A stretch of DNA of 64,000 nucleotides, from the NCBI GenBank assembly GCA_012656075.1, contig JAAKBF010000400.1, positions 62,001-126,000 of the forward strand, in the 5' to 3' direction. Source of the stretch: Phytophthora hibernalis (lineage: Eukaryota; Oomycota; Peronosporomycetes; Peronosporales; Peronosporaceae). Below are positions 9,529-20,612 of this stretch, in pieces (the first letter of the stretch is position 1; every line of letters begins with the position of its first letter). Made by a program: the position numbers and the translations under genes. The notes beneath the pieces are model-generated. The model made no database searches, was not told the DNA's origin, and was given only the letters and a program-made list of their open reading frames with translations.

Positions 9529-11456
9529 GTCGATCGGTGCCGCTGCAGTGACCTCGTGACCGTTGAAGCCGATCCAGCAGTCGCGCAGCTCTCAACTCAG
9601 TCTTCGGGTCTCTATGGCACGTCCTTGCCGTTCTCCAGAAACTTCGTCGCCACGTACGACTCGCACTACAAACATGCTTGCCGATTGGCGCCGCTGCGGT
9701 GGCCTCGTGACCGTCGAAGCCGCTCCAGCAGTCGTGCTGCTCTCAACTCGGCCTTCAAGACCCTATGTCACATTCTTGCCTCTCTTCAGGGGTTCGGCAT
9801 CGTGTACGACTTGTTGTCCAATACGTGTTTGCCGCTGGGCGCCATTCCGAAGACGAACAGCGTCGTGGTGGCGGTCGTCAAAGCCGCCCCTGCAGTCACG
9901 CTGGCCTAAATATGATCTTCGGCGATGCTATGCGGCTTGTTGCCGCTCTTCGGTACAACTAGTCGCTGGGCTGTGACTTGTGACAAAGGCGCTCCTGTAG
10001 CGGTGACAGGAACCGGCTGGACTTCGGTCTTCTGTGCTGGGTTTCTTTACTTCGGGCACATCACCACCTCGGCGTGGCCGCAGTAAACTTAGTTGTAGTT
10101 GGTCGCTAAACAGAAGAACACATAGGCTCAGTAACATAACACTTGCCACGTATGTGGTGCTCTTACTAAGTAGTAGATCTTGTTTTCTCTTTGCGCGCAA
10201 ATTGTTGCCCAGGTTTCTCAATCTGTCGGTCGCACGGTTTTGGTGCGCTCAAATTGTAGTTGATCTTGTACAGCAGATGCCAAGTGGTGCGCGCACAACC
10301 TGGGGCTCTAGCACATGTGAACCGTGCGCAAGTCGCCCCCGTGGACGAGAACTGAACAACGTCGCCCTACAGACCGGCCAGTGCATCGTGTAGTCTGTAC
10401 CCAGCCAAGAGATTCGCAGGAGCAGATACAAGTAGTCAAGTCTTGGATGAGTGCAAAGTCATACCGACCAGAGCATGTTCGGTCTCGATCTTTGCGGCAT
10501 ACATTACCAACGATATTCGCTCCACATCCGATTCTTCGTTTTGTAGTGCTTTTGGTTGCTTCTTGCATTGCCAGACTTTTCACGGGACAATGTCGAGTCC
10601 GACAACGAAGCAGACTCATCGTCAAGATAGCAACAGTGGTGATGTTCAACCAAAACGACAGAGAACAACACGTGGCTCAGCAACACATGTGAAGCCACCG
10701 ATTGGTACAAGTGACAGCTGCCTTGCCCTACCTTGAAGATGCCTAGGGCTGCTGACATTTTGAAATCCTGTACAGCGTACGATCGAGAAGAATTCAAGTG
10801 TGCTTGGCGACTTCTTCGTCGCGAAAAATGGGTTTCAAGGCCACTGCGTGGGTTACTGAGTGATCAGTACCGCTATGTGCCGCCTGTTGGTGATCCAGAC
10901 GGAGTAGCAGGCGTCGACTACTTTTTGGGTGAGCAGGCACTGGTTGAGGAATACAAAAGATTTTTGGTGCCGTCAGCCAAATACGCGATATTGTCGAGAT
11001 GGATTTTGAAGCAGGAGAGGCAGTGGCAGTTACGAAGAATGTGGATGGTGAAGATGCTGCTATAGAGGACTGCGTATCACCGGAGAAAGATGGACTTGGT
11101 GAAATTACAAGGTGTGCTGTTTGCTCCTTGGAATGTTCGAAAGACAGAACATCTGGATGATGCGCTGGCTGCGTACACGTATGGAGCTATCTGAGGTAAG
11201 GTAAACATCGCATGACAACCTTGATTGCATGCATACTCATGCCAAAATCGTGGCTGTGAATTCAGATTGAACGCCCAAACATTCTTGCTCGATTGAGATA
11301 TTACCGGTAGTTCTTGGGATGCCAGAGGGTCAAGCTAGGCGCGCATATCGAGCGCTACATTCTTCAGCAGACTGATCCTAATATCACCGACGAGGCTCTT
11401 GGGCGTCATTGCAAAGAAGGCCTAAATTGGCAAACCCGCCACAAGGTGTCGTTTCG
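9529..11456. repeat. right arm of the 1.93-kb inverted repeat
   Basis: This is the reverse complement of 3960-5887. It contains the plus-oriented ~155-bp repeats (9529-9930), a presumably non-coding middle, and the module at 10733-11155. Unlike the left arm, its outer side continues without a break into the frame 11314-11541, which runs past the arm end at 11456. The right side therefore looks like the original arrangement and the left side like the rearranged copy. Confidence 0.9.
10733..11155 (+). pseudogene. transposon-associated module with W...YRYV..G.DYF.GE pattern, right copy
   Basis: The frame runs from MKMPRAADILKSCTAYDREE through YRYVPPVGDPDG and GVDYFLGEQALVEEYK. It is then broken by a one-base loss in an A run near 10958, after which another frame carries the acidic stretch and CAVCSLECSKDR. 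It is the mirror image of 4256-4683. That copy has the A run intact but a shortened T run. Confidence 0.45.
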
Positions 11457-11541
11457 TCTCGCGAAAGCGATGGATGTCGTTAATATTCTTGTGAACCAGC
11501 TCAAGAATGAGTCGCATTGGAAGAAGTGTGACTGCGCATAA
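11314..11541 (+). CDS. hypothetical protein, 75 residues
   Basis: The frame starts MGCQRVKLGAHIERYIL and ends in a Lys-Lys-Cys-Asp-Cys-Ala tail. The first two-thirds are repeated at 4102-3961 on the minus strand. There the frame is cut at 3960 by the rearrangement, so this is the more complete copy. The text reads protein-like (amphipathic, mixed charge) but no domain was recognised. It is possibly an exon or remnant of the same transposon that carries the upstream module. Confidence 0.3.
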   Translation: MGCQRVKLGAHIERYILQQTDPNITDEALGRHCKEGLNWQTRHKVSFRLAKAMDVVNILVNQLKNESHWKKCDCA

Positions 11542-12244
11542 TGCGCCTACTACAGCTCTCCGCAGTGGCTCCAGGACCGGCCCGACGATTTGGCTCCGAA
11601 ATCGCACAAAATCAATTGGATCAGAGCTCGTCGCTAAGACACTCCCGCATAGTCAGATGTCGTAAGTGTGGATCGTTTTCAGCTGGAAAATATACCTGCA
11701 CCTACTGCACGTACGTATATTCGTCCACCTTTATGATCAACACCAGCTTGAGCATGTAGATCGGCTTCGGGGTATGCAGCGCTGTGGCGGCCGCAAAGCA
11801 ATGCGGTTCACAACATGCAGAATGTGATTATTGCAGGTAGTTCGTCGACTCTTCGACGTGTCTACCGACCAATAGTGCACAGTCCGTCCTGCCGCACACC
11901 AATACGCCACCAGGCCCCGAGCCGTACACTCTATTGGAGCTGGTCGCTTCACTGCTGCACTTGGCCACCACAAGAGCGGCACCCCGTCACCTGCACTAGA
12001 TGGGATGCGTTCTGGACCCGCAGCATTTCTTGGCGTGTTTTGCAAAAACGTACATCATGTACTATTTTCATAACGATAGGGTTTAAAGAAAACTTCCTGC
12101 AAAAGAGAAATCTTCTTTCGATTATTAGAACATAAAAGAAGAAATCGTTGGCGTTTCACTTAATGGACACATGCAAATCCAACTCTACAATACCAGCTCT
12201 TGCTCACTGTTACCACCGTCATTGGGGCTGCTACTGCCACTGTC
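11542..12244. other. no recognisable gene
   Basis: A short plus frame at 11541-11759 contains CRKCG and CTYC pairs, which could be a degraded zinc-binding stretch, but nothing else supports a gene. The remainder has no recognised features. Confidence 0.3.
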
Positions 12245-14330
12245 CTAGTCTTCAGTATCAGCAATGCTGATGACACCTTGATCGGCATCGGGATCTTCTG
12301 TTATAATCTCGTTATCTCCATCGTTTAGAAGGTCATCGTTCTCTCCATATAGCTGCATTGCATTGGTCTTAATGTACACGAGCTTCGTCACTTTATCGGG
12401 AGACAGCCGGTTCCGAAGCTTTGAGTGTACAAATCCTAACGTTGAAAAGTTATGCTCTGACGCAGCGCTGGACGCTGTCATCGAGAAGACGCGTATGGCG
12501 ATGGATTGTAGCTCGGACCAATCCGTTCCATCGGATTGCCAGTATTGCAGAATGTTTTTCTTGACCTTGCCAGCAGTTCCTCTCTGGCTCAATATTGCAA
12601 ACGCTACGTCATTCAAACTTCGCTTCCCTATAGCTTCAATACGGAAGGCCGTGTACTGCATAAGAATACGTTCTTGGCGCTCAATTGTCGAACAGCCATT
12701 TTCTTCAGGAAAGTGACGAAGAAGTGCTTCAGCATTGAGACGAGAGGTTCGGGGCATACCATCACCAAGAAAGTGTGGGGCCAGAGTATTGCCAAAGTCG
12801 TGAGCAATTCTCAAGTTGAACCTCGACTCTACCAACGCTTCCAGGTATATATTTCTTTGGCTGATACCTGGGGAATTAGTTTAAAACGATTTGACAGCTG
12901 ATGAAATGCTTGGTATACTTCAGACACCGGGACCGCGTCACTTTGAAATACTTGGTATACTTCAGACACCGGGACCGCGTCACTTTGAAATGATGTTATG
13001 TATTCTTAAATTGGCGCCAAAATCGCTAGCGAAAGCGTCATGTTCGCAACAAAATTGGGCTCTGTTAAGTACCGCCGAATTTTTCACGCAGCCTCTTGCC
13101 TTTCCCACTCCCACATACAAACCCGCGCTGAGCAACGATCCCTGTCAAAATGGTGTCGGATTCGTTAATAGAATGTAGACTGCCCTGCAAGCTGTCCATC
13201 GGGTTGTGGCTGGAAGCTGAAGACAAATTTTGCCGGCATTATCTTGATCGCGCTCTAGTTTCGTCTTCAGGATATGGTGAGAGGAGAAAAAGTTTACTAT
13301 CTCTCTGCACTGCGAAGTAAAATTTAGCAAACGCTCAAAAGGATAGTCAATGGGGTATTGCTTGTTTTCTTGATTGTCAAACCGAGTTTTCTTTGCCCCC
13401 AAAATGTCTTTCACGAGTAAATGAAGTCAATGAGATGCACACCCGTGAAAACATCTTTTCGGGAAATTGATTTTGGAGGAGTAGCCACGCGTTTTTGTTG
13501 GCTCGTGTATTATCTGTAACAGCTCCGCATACATTTGATCCGATGCTATAAATCACACGCCCAAGATCACTCGCAATCGCAATCCACTCCGCATTATGGC
13601 TGATATCTCCAGTCGAAACCGACTCAATGAAAAGAGAGGTGTTCAGTGAAAGCCATTTTGACTATAGGGTCATTGAGGACATTTGACCATCCGTCCGAAG
13701 TGATACAAACAGGCTGCTGAATTTTCTCCAAGGTGGAGTCGACTCCACGCTGTATGTCCTCACAGCAAACATCCAGAATATCATCATCTAAATTGTGTCG
13801 ATTCGGCAGTTTTATTCCAGGGTGGCAGATTTCAAAGGCTTGGTGAAGATACTTGTTTTTGACGCGCAGAAATGGGGTTCCTGTTGTGTAGAAGTGCATG
13901 ACAAGTCGTCGCTGAAAAATGCCGTGTTGCTTCTTCGTAAATTTTGGGAGCCCAAACTGACTAATCTTCTGTTGAATTTTCGGCTTAGCCGTAGGCGAGG
14001 TGTCAAAAAGAAACTTGGAGTTGGTTGAATACTAGGAGACCAATCTGGGCGCTCGTGAACCTTCATGTTCAGCAACTTCTGAACAAATGACTTGCATCGT
14101 TTTAGATGAGTTATCACTGATAACGTTTTGTGGTGATGACGCACTGTTTCTTTGCAGTTCATGCATACAGCGTGGTTTGGGTTGTTGACCTTGTAAACTT
14201 CAGGTTCATCCGAGAAGTGCGCCCAACAACCGTGGTCGGGCTTTCCTCTCCTACGCTTCCTCGCAGCAGATGTACTGACATCTTCAAGTGGCGGAGGGAA
14301 GCGCTCTTCGTTCGCAGATGTACTAGACAT
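12245..14330 (-). pseudogene. hAT-superfamily transposase remnant with BED zinc finger
   Basis: Read on the minus strand, the N-terminus at 14330 begins MSSTSANEERF and contains a BED-type finger (Trp-Ala-His-Phe, then CMNC and HLKRC). A middle block at 13899-13624 holds ITSDGWSN, typical of hAT proteins around the first catalytic Asp. Another block at 13414-13145 holds LPATTRWTACRA. The C-terminal dimerisation region at 12835-12245 contains SAASEHNFSTLGFVHSKLRN and LSPDKVTKLVYI. The order and spacing match a full hAT transposase of about 650-700 residues. Frame changes occur between the blocks and a 42-bp tandem duplication lies near 12909-12992. No convincing terminal repeats or 8-bp target duplication was found. 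Confidence 0.8.
12909..12992. repeat. 42-bp tandem duplication inside the hAT remnant
   Basis: Two consecutive copies of a unit beginning cttggtatacttcagacacc are exact over almost their whole length, offset by 42 bases. As 42 is a multiple of three, the duplication alone would not break the frame. Confidence 0.85.
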
Positions 14331-14339
14331 TGAGATGTG

Positions 14340-15941
14340 CTGTCTAGACGTGGATGCTGCCGAAGGGGCGCAAAACGAAGAGTGAAGTGACCTTGGTACC
14401 GTAACGGCTACACAATGCCTCCCATATTGCCTCCCAAGATATCCCTGGTCGACTGCCTCAGAAAAGCTGCGAGAATCGCGCCATTAATAAGTTTCAGAAC
14501 AAAAGTAGAATTTCTACTTGTTTTGACCAATCTTCTTTTGCATTAAAAGAAAGTTTAATAAAAGAAAGCTTAATCTCCCTGGTCTTACCACGCACACTGC
14601 GCCTAGGCGCTATACTACAGATTTCAATGCGCAAAAGAAATATTCAAATAGAGCGCCTAGGCGTTATACATTGAATATTTAATCAATGTCTGAATGCTAC
14701 CAACCCCGGCCCTAAAATCCGACTCAGTCGCGGCTGGCAGGAGTGTAGGGATGCATATGAGATAGCGCACTGTGCCGCAGAGTGAGTTGATACTAACAAA
14801 AAGTAGCCAATTCGACAAACGACCATGTTATAGAGGATTTTTTCATTTGCGAATATAGCCACATAACTTTCTTTTTGACCGTAAGTATTGCGGCATTTAC
14901 GAAAAATCTGAAGCGAGTAGCCATCCACCTTGAGAGCAACCTGCTTTGGTGTGATGAATGGATACGTGGACATTGTAAGCTCGTACTTAATATTAAATAG
15001 TACTGAATCCCAAAACATTTGATATTAAAAATAATATTATATATTAATACATAATAATATCGTACTTAATCGCCTAAATCGTACTTAAGGTGTCTTTTCG
15101 AGCTTTAGTCGTACTTTAACAGATACTCGCTATACATGCACTGTATTTACAAGTAACTTTTATTGTGCTTTGCAACCAGTTTGTCCAGCTATATCGTGCA
15201 GTAGTTAGTGATCGTACTTCGCGCTAATTCATAGAGGCTTTGAATGGGGCTTTACGAAGTCGTGTTTCATGCACTACAAGAGCAAAAAATGGCACGTCTA
15301 GAAAGTACCAAAGCAAACACAAGTCATGCTAGGGCTGTTGGAACGCTTTCAGATCACACAGGCACATTATGGGGAGTATGAAGCATGCACGAGTTACAGC
15401 AATTCGTACTTGAGTACGATTTATAGTTATCTCGTACAAGACAAGTCGTACGAATTACAATCGAAAGTGCCAAAAAGACTGCAAAGCACAATATATAGGA
15501 AAAATACATAAATATCAAATGGTGAGATGGCCACCCACCTTCGAAGGAGATCTTGATAACAAAATATTATAGCCCTATAGCACCTTATACATATTATGCA
15601 GTAACTTCATCTACATCAAGGCGATATGGTAGCTTGTTCCGAGCTTTGCACTTCTCTACAACGCATTTCGTAACGTTTTGAATGCAGCTAAGCAGGGCAT
15701 ATGTGGCTTCAGATGGTCCTGGGGGATAAGACTGTGACTGGAGCTTAGCGCTGTGAGGAATCGATCAGAGTGGAGTGTCAGTGAGACGACAATTTCTTTT
15801 AAAAAATATTAATATTGACGAAGCTTAGACTGATATAGCTTGACTATTATTGCTCAGAGCTTTAATTGTGAGTGATTATTACTTTACTATGAAATACTAT
15901 TAGTTAGCAATCCGTAGTAGCAATATTAGTTTTACTAGCCA
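14340..15941. other. AT-rich spacer, no recognisable gene
   Basis: The stretch contains a minus frame at 15018-14683 with no recognised domain. From about 15000 to 15520 there is a low-complexity AT-rich part in which TCGTACTT or its complement recurs. Inverted CATTTGATATT at about 15018 and 15508 might mark a decayed small element, but no target duplication was found. Confidence 0.35.
14599..14664. repeat. two copies of the palindrome GCGCCTAGGCG(C/T)
   Basis: GCGCCTAGGCGC at 14599-14610 is a perfect 12-base palindrome followed by TATAC. A near copy at 14653-14664 is followed by the same TATAC. They lie upstream of the hAT remnant. TAGGCG fits the YARNG start of hAT termini, but a matching partner at the other end was not found. 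Confidence 0.5.
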
Positions 15942-16271
15942 TAGTGCTGGTTTTGCCTCGGCACAAACCCGTTTAAACTGCAGATTTATTGGATTAATCC
16001 GGCACAAAAGCCTGCACAAAATCCACAGAATGGCGTTGATAGCAAGCAAGAAACATCACACGGATGACACGCATCAAAATGAACGATGTTGGCTAAAACA
16101 ACGTAAACGCTGTGCTACTAGCCTGAAGCAAATCGGGTTTAATCCTGAGAACATACGTCGTCAAAGCTGTTGTCGACGTTGGGTGAGCGTGTGGTGCCTT
16201 CGTCTTCGATATCGCTGCTGTCGTCGTCACTGGACGAACGCACGGCGACTTCAATGAAGACTTCATCTCGC
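15942..16271. repeat. left terminal inverted repeat of the 4.5-kb element
   Basis: It is about 95 percent identical by eye to the reverse complement of 20111-20455. It includes the frame starting MALIASKKHHTDDTHQNERC at 16030, found identically on the minus strand at 20351. Confidence 0.85.
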
Positions 16272-19200
16272 CCTCGCTCCAATCAGCTAACGCTAATGGG
16301 TACAACGGGCATTGCGCTTCTCCACCTTTGCAATTCATAGCACTTCTTGTACGTCACGTTCTTCGTTCCGGCAACTTTCTCAAAAGTACTTCTCAAAATT
16401 CTTCCGCACGCCAAACTTCGGTTGTCCTCCTCCTAACATCGTGTCAACATGACGCCGTCCGCGAGGTGGTCGAGAGCAGGCCTGCTTTGATCTTCTGGCG
16501 CTGGAAGAGCACTCAACGTGCACTCCTTGCGATGGGCAGGATTCCTCTTCTCTTCTGGCGCGTGCTGGGGCGTGAATGAGGAATGAGGATTGAAGTGATG
16601 TTCAGAAAATTACACTATAAATTGTTAATTACTCAAATAGTCTTTGTGGTTTCAGAAGATTCCACATATAGCCCTCTCATTTATATATATTGCTGTGACT
16701 CGTATAGGTCCGAAAATAGATCCGGATACAACCCGGTTTAATCCCGTAAACCAGGTCAGTTTTCCTGGACGTACACCACTACTTTATCCTGTGATTTGGA
16801 AATAGTTAAATTGTGGATATATCTGCATCGTGCTATTTAATTTGTACATAAATCGTGGGTTGATCTCGTAATCATATGTGCAGTCTAAAAAGCGTTGGAC
16901 GTCGATGCACTACTTACAAGTTCACAGGCATGGCTGTACATGTAGTATGGTTGAAGGTTTAACCGCAGTCCCTTTAAGGTTAGCCTATATGAATGATGCA
17001 TATACAGAACTACTGTAGTTTGCCTTGTTTCGGCTGTTACAGCCACTAGCTGCGCCTGCTGCGTATTGGCTTAGCTTCTTGTAGAGCTTCATGTCGTCTT
17101 CGTAGAGTAGCTATTCAGAGCTGAGATCATCTTCGCTTCAGCTAAATAGTACACCGTCTCTGCATCTTCAACGGGGACAACAGTAGTGTTTGTCTTTCCA
17201 AATTCCACAATCATTACTTCGCCTCTATCAAGTGCTCTCGTGGTGCGTTTATATATGTTTCCTCATCACATACACGAACCAGTTTGGGGTAAAGCAATTC
17301 GTTATTGTTCATCGAAGGCAGCCTCGGTGGGTCTCACGTAGTGAGTCGACATGGGGCAGCCCTTAAGGGAGTGGTGAGGTGGGTATCAAAATACTGGCTT
17401 GTACGGCATGATGATTGCCCCGTCGAGTGCTGAGGATCATGACCGCCGCTTGAGTCCGATATCGAAAGAGCGCGAATGGTTCAGAAACCACCAAGAACGA
17501 ATGCCTATTTCCAAACTATTCTACGACGGTCGACGCAGGACTGGAGGATAGTGCTGAGGGTAGACTAAATCCATACGGCTGATCTGCTGTTCCTGTTTGG
17601 CCTTGACACTGGTCGGCGTGGCGCGATACGATTGATGTCACGGTTCGGCGTCCGCCACTTGACAAACGTGGTTCTCTCCTTTATAGGAAAATACCCATTG
17701 TGGACACTAAGAATGCTCAGTCAATCATGGGCGTTCTGAGGTGATTTATTATAAATCGATTGGATAGGCCGCTATTGAAACGAACTTCAAATCTGAGGAC
17801 TGACCTCTAAAAGTAAATTGGCACCTGTTTGTATATAGCAACTCGGGGTTGTGCCACGGTAAATCGGTTGATTTGTAAAACATATAGGACATCCTGCAAG
17901 ACTTTCACAATACCCCCTAAAAATTGACTCGAAGTGAGGGCATCCTACAGTGCCCCAGCTTTTTTAGTACCCCATCCCTCTAATAGTTTCTAATAGTCCC
18001 CACCCCTCCACCCCTCTTATTGTACTCCATATCCTTTAATAGTACCCCAGCACTCTTCAACTTCAGGTTTTCTGGCGCGAAACACACTCTTCGTGACGAC
18101 ACGAGCTTACCTGAACCCGGAGGCAATTGTTCAGCGCTAGGCGAAGTTTATCGGCGCGTGCAGACGTTGATCAAAGAGTTCAACCTCCAATTATCTAATT
18201 CTATGAAATGTATTTCAGACACGAATTTGTATCTACAGATGCTGTGTAATCGAAACACAACCGTTGGCATCATATTCATAGATAAAACTTCCGACGAAGC
18301 CAGCGGAGAAGGAGCGAGCTGTTACTCGGAGGCTGACGACGACTTTATCGACGCAATTACTGAGATTGATATCTGATCGAACCCAAACGCTCGTCCTAAC
18401 TCAATACGACTCACATTGACTTGACACGTGTGTTCATAGTGCCTCATGCCTTTAATTGTACCCCACCTAGAACAGAACCCCATCCGAGCAGCTAAACCCT
18501 AAACCCTTCTATTGAGTTGGTCTGGCTCGGTGCAGAATCATTTGATTGTTGGGGTCTTGCATGCCCGCAAAAGCTGCCATCGCGTGAAGCATGACACAAG
18601 GGTCAGGATCAATCTCTCTGCTAGAGCCGCAATGACCCAACCGTGGTTTGGCCAATGGTAGCACGGAGAAAGGAACAGGTTTCTCAGTTTCAAACGTGTT
18701 CGCGAGGTATTACCGGCTCACAGAAATGGGGGATCGGTTACTCTTCGTTCGAGCTGAGGGCGCGGCGTCGTGCCATGGCAATCCGTCGTGACATGTGCCC
18801 TGGGAGGGTAAAATCCACTATCGTGTAAACTTCTCTTCTCTGCTAGCCAACGTCTGCTCCAGTATCCAAATCAAGCTCTCCTGGGCAGAAATGGATACTA
18901 ACACTGTGGTCGCCATGGACCCAGAAGGGCTTGAGATAGTGTGGCACGCAGAATTTCTTTCCTAACAATGGTGCCTTGCATGACTTGAGTCCTAGTGCCA
19001 GGCACGGCGCGGTGGCACGCGGTTAGAACTCGGCCTGAGTTGAAGCCGGCTGGTATCTGGCGTACTGTAAAACTTAAACAGCTTATTCATCGCCGCCGGC
19101 ACATGATGCAAGACGAGATAGTGGTAGAAGGACCCCCTTCAATCTGTTCAAGGACGCCCTGGCTCGGGGTGATGCTCCAGCAAAGCAACATACAGCTGGG

Positions 19201-20110
19201 GTGGAGCATCGGTTATAGATGTTCATACATTCCACACACGATTCACTCTATGGCGTCGAGTGCGACTTCAGGAACGATTTAGAGGCCGCACCTTAACACA
19301 CAAACGGACTGTCGGACACTGCTATCATCTACCTATACGGCTCGTGATATCTGCAGTTAAATGATTTTACTGATGAAAGGGTGTTGTGCGCCACCCCGTA
19401 AATTGCCACGACCATCAAGCAAATCTTTAAGGGCGATCCGCCCGAGTGGTCTACTGAGAGTACAGGTGCAAAACGTTTGAGAAGTGTGGTTGATCCTCAA
19501 CAGAGAATGCGATGTTAGCTAGTTTCACACTGTCCTCCCAGAGCTCACGGGCGTCGTCCATCAACATGCTCTGTTGGCTCGAAGCCACAATCCGTGACCA
19601 GCCATAAAACTAGCTGAGCCCATGCGGCCCAATAAATTCCCCACGGACGACGTTCGAATCCGTGGCTGCACAAAGCACGTTGAACGCTGCGCGAAGAGTA
19701 AATTCATCGACTTCCGCACTCATGACGTCGTAGTTTTCAGGTACACTCATGTGCTTCATGTCCAGCGAGCTCCCATCGTGCGGGATGCTGCTGATTGAGA
19801 CGGGACATGTCCTTGACTCCATCTTCGTCACTGGAACCAACAATGATGTCAACCAAGTGGTTCTCGCCGAACTATGGTCGAAGCCGTCGTCCGTCTCCCC
19901 GGCGGGGAAACGGAAGATGCGGACCTAAGCGAAGGGAACCCGCAAGGGTATCCGCCTTTATTCTCCAATGCCAGAGCGAGAAAGAGAACTTTGAACGAAG
20001 CTGCCATGAACATTGCTGGCGAGCGGGGTTCCGGAACGAACATGAAAAGCCCGAACTCGCCAATCTATATCGGCTCTTGCTGCTGATACAGAATAAAACG
20101 CCCGGAAAGC
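16272..20110. other. interior of the 4.5-kb element, mostly featureless
   Basis: There are no recognised domains. A pyrimidine-rich stretch at 17930-18060 and 18440-18490 repeats short tagtacccca-type words on either side of the frame at 18020-18376, as if they flanked a small insertion. A minus frame at 19852-19610 and plus frames near 19870-20086 are unassigned. Confidence 0.4.
18020..18376 (+). CDS. hypothetical protein with acidic C-terminus, probably a fragment
   Basis: The frame of 118 residues ends in an acidic stretch (SEADDDFIDAITEIDI). It is bracketed by pyrimidine-rich tagtacccca repeats. The composition of the tail recalls the acidic tail encoded in the element's right arm (IEDAVRSSSDDDSSDIEDEG). 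No domain is recognised; it could be the C-terminus of a lost transposase or an unrelated captured fragment. The start codon is the first Met in the frame and has no support. Confidence 0.25.
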   Translation: MYSISFNSTPALFNFRFSGAKHTLRDDTSLPEPGGNCSALGEVYRRVQTLIKEFNLQLSNSMKCISDTNLYLQMLCNRNTTVGIIFIDKTSDEASGEGASCYSEADDDFIDAITEIDI

Positions 20111-20455
20111 GGCGATGAAGTCTTCATTGAAGACGCCGTGCGTTCGTCCAGTGACGACGACAGCAGCGATATCGAAGACGAAGGCACCACACGCTCACCC
20201 AACGTCGACAACAGCTTTGACGACGTATGTTCTCAGGATTAAACCCGATTTGCTTCAGGCTAGTAGCACAGCGTTTACGTTGTTTTAGCCAACATCGTTC
20301 ATTTTGATGCGTGTCATCCGTGTGATGTTTCTTGCTTGCTATCAACGCCATTCTGTGGATTTTGTGCAGGCCACTTGCTTTTGTGCCGGATTAACCTGGA
20401 TCGATCCAATAAATCTGCAGTTTAACGGGTTTGTGCCGCGGCAAAACCAGCACTA
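20111..20455. repeat. right terminal inverted repeat of the 4.5-kb element
   Basis: It is the reverse complement of 15942-16271. Its plus strand encodes a continuous acidic segment, GDEVFIEDAVRSSSDDDSSD, then a Ser/Asp-rich end with a stop at about 20240. This looks like the C-terminus of a real protein. Confidence 0.85.
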
Positions 20456-20612
20456 GAGCCCGGCATCAAAGTCTCAGCTGGGGGCATCAAAGTCAACGTA
20501 TTTGAGGTTTCTAGTTCTGTATACTACCAAGATGTTTTGGTGCTTGCCGTGCTCAGGTGGCATGCATCATTTTCGTGACCTTGCTGAAGCGAGGCTGAAA
20601 ATATTCGACGAA

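Larger units (their letters stand above)
15942..20455. mobile_element. 4.5-kb element with ~335-bp terminal inverted repeats
   Basis: The ends 15942-16271 and 20111-20455 are inverted copies of each other. The outermost match is TAGTGCTGGTTTTGCC. The right arm carries two short extra segments (about 13 and 8 bases) missing from the left arm. Long terminal inverted repeats of this size are typical of MULEs and fold-back elements, but the class is not settled because no transposase was recognised inside and no target duplication is clear. The two arms share a short frame with an acidic C-terminal tail, described separately. Confidence 0.6.

Noticed and set aside
15016..15520. A ~500-bp MITE with CATTTGATATT ends
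   Set aside because: The inverted match is only about 11 bases, no target duplication flanks it, and the interior symmetry is weak AT-rich sequence.
19640..19680. tRNA-like TTCGAATCC box
   Set aside because: No matching A box, acceptor stem or anticodon arm could be found around it.
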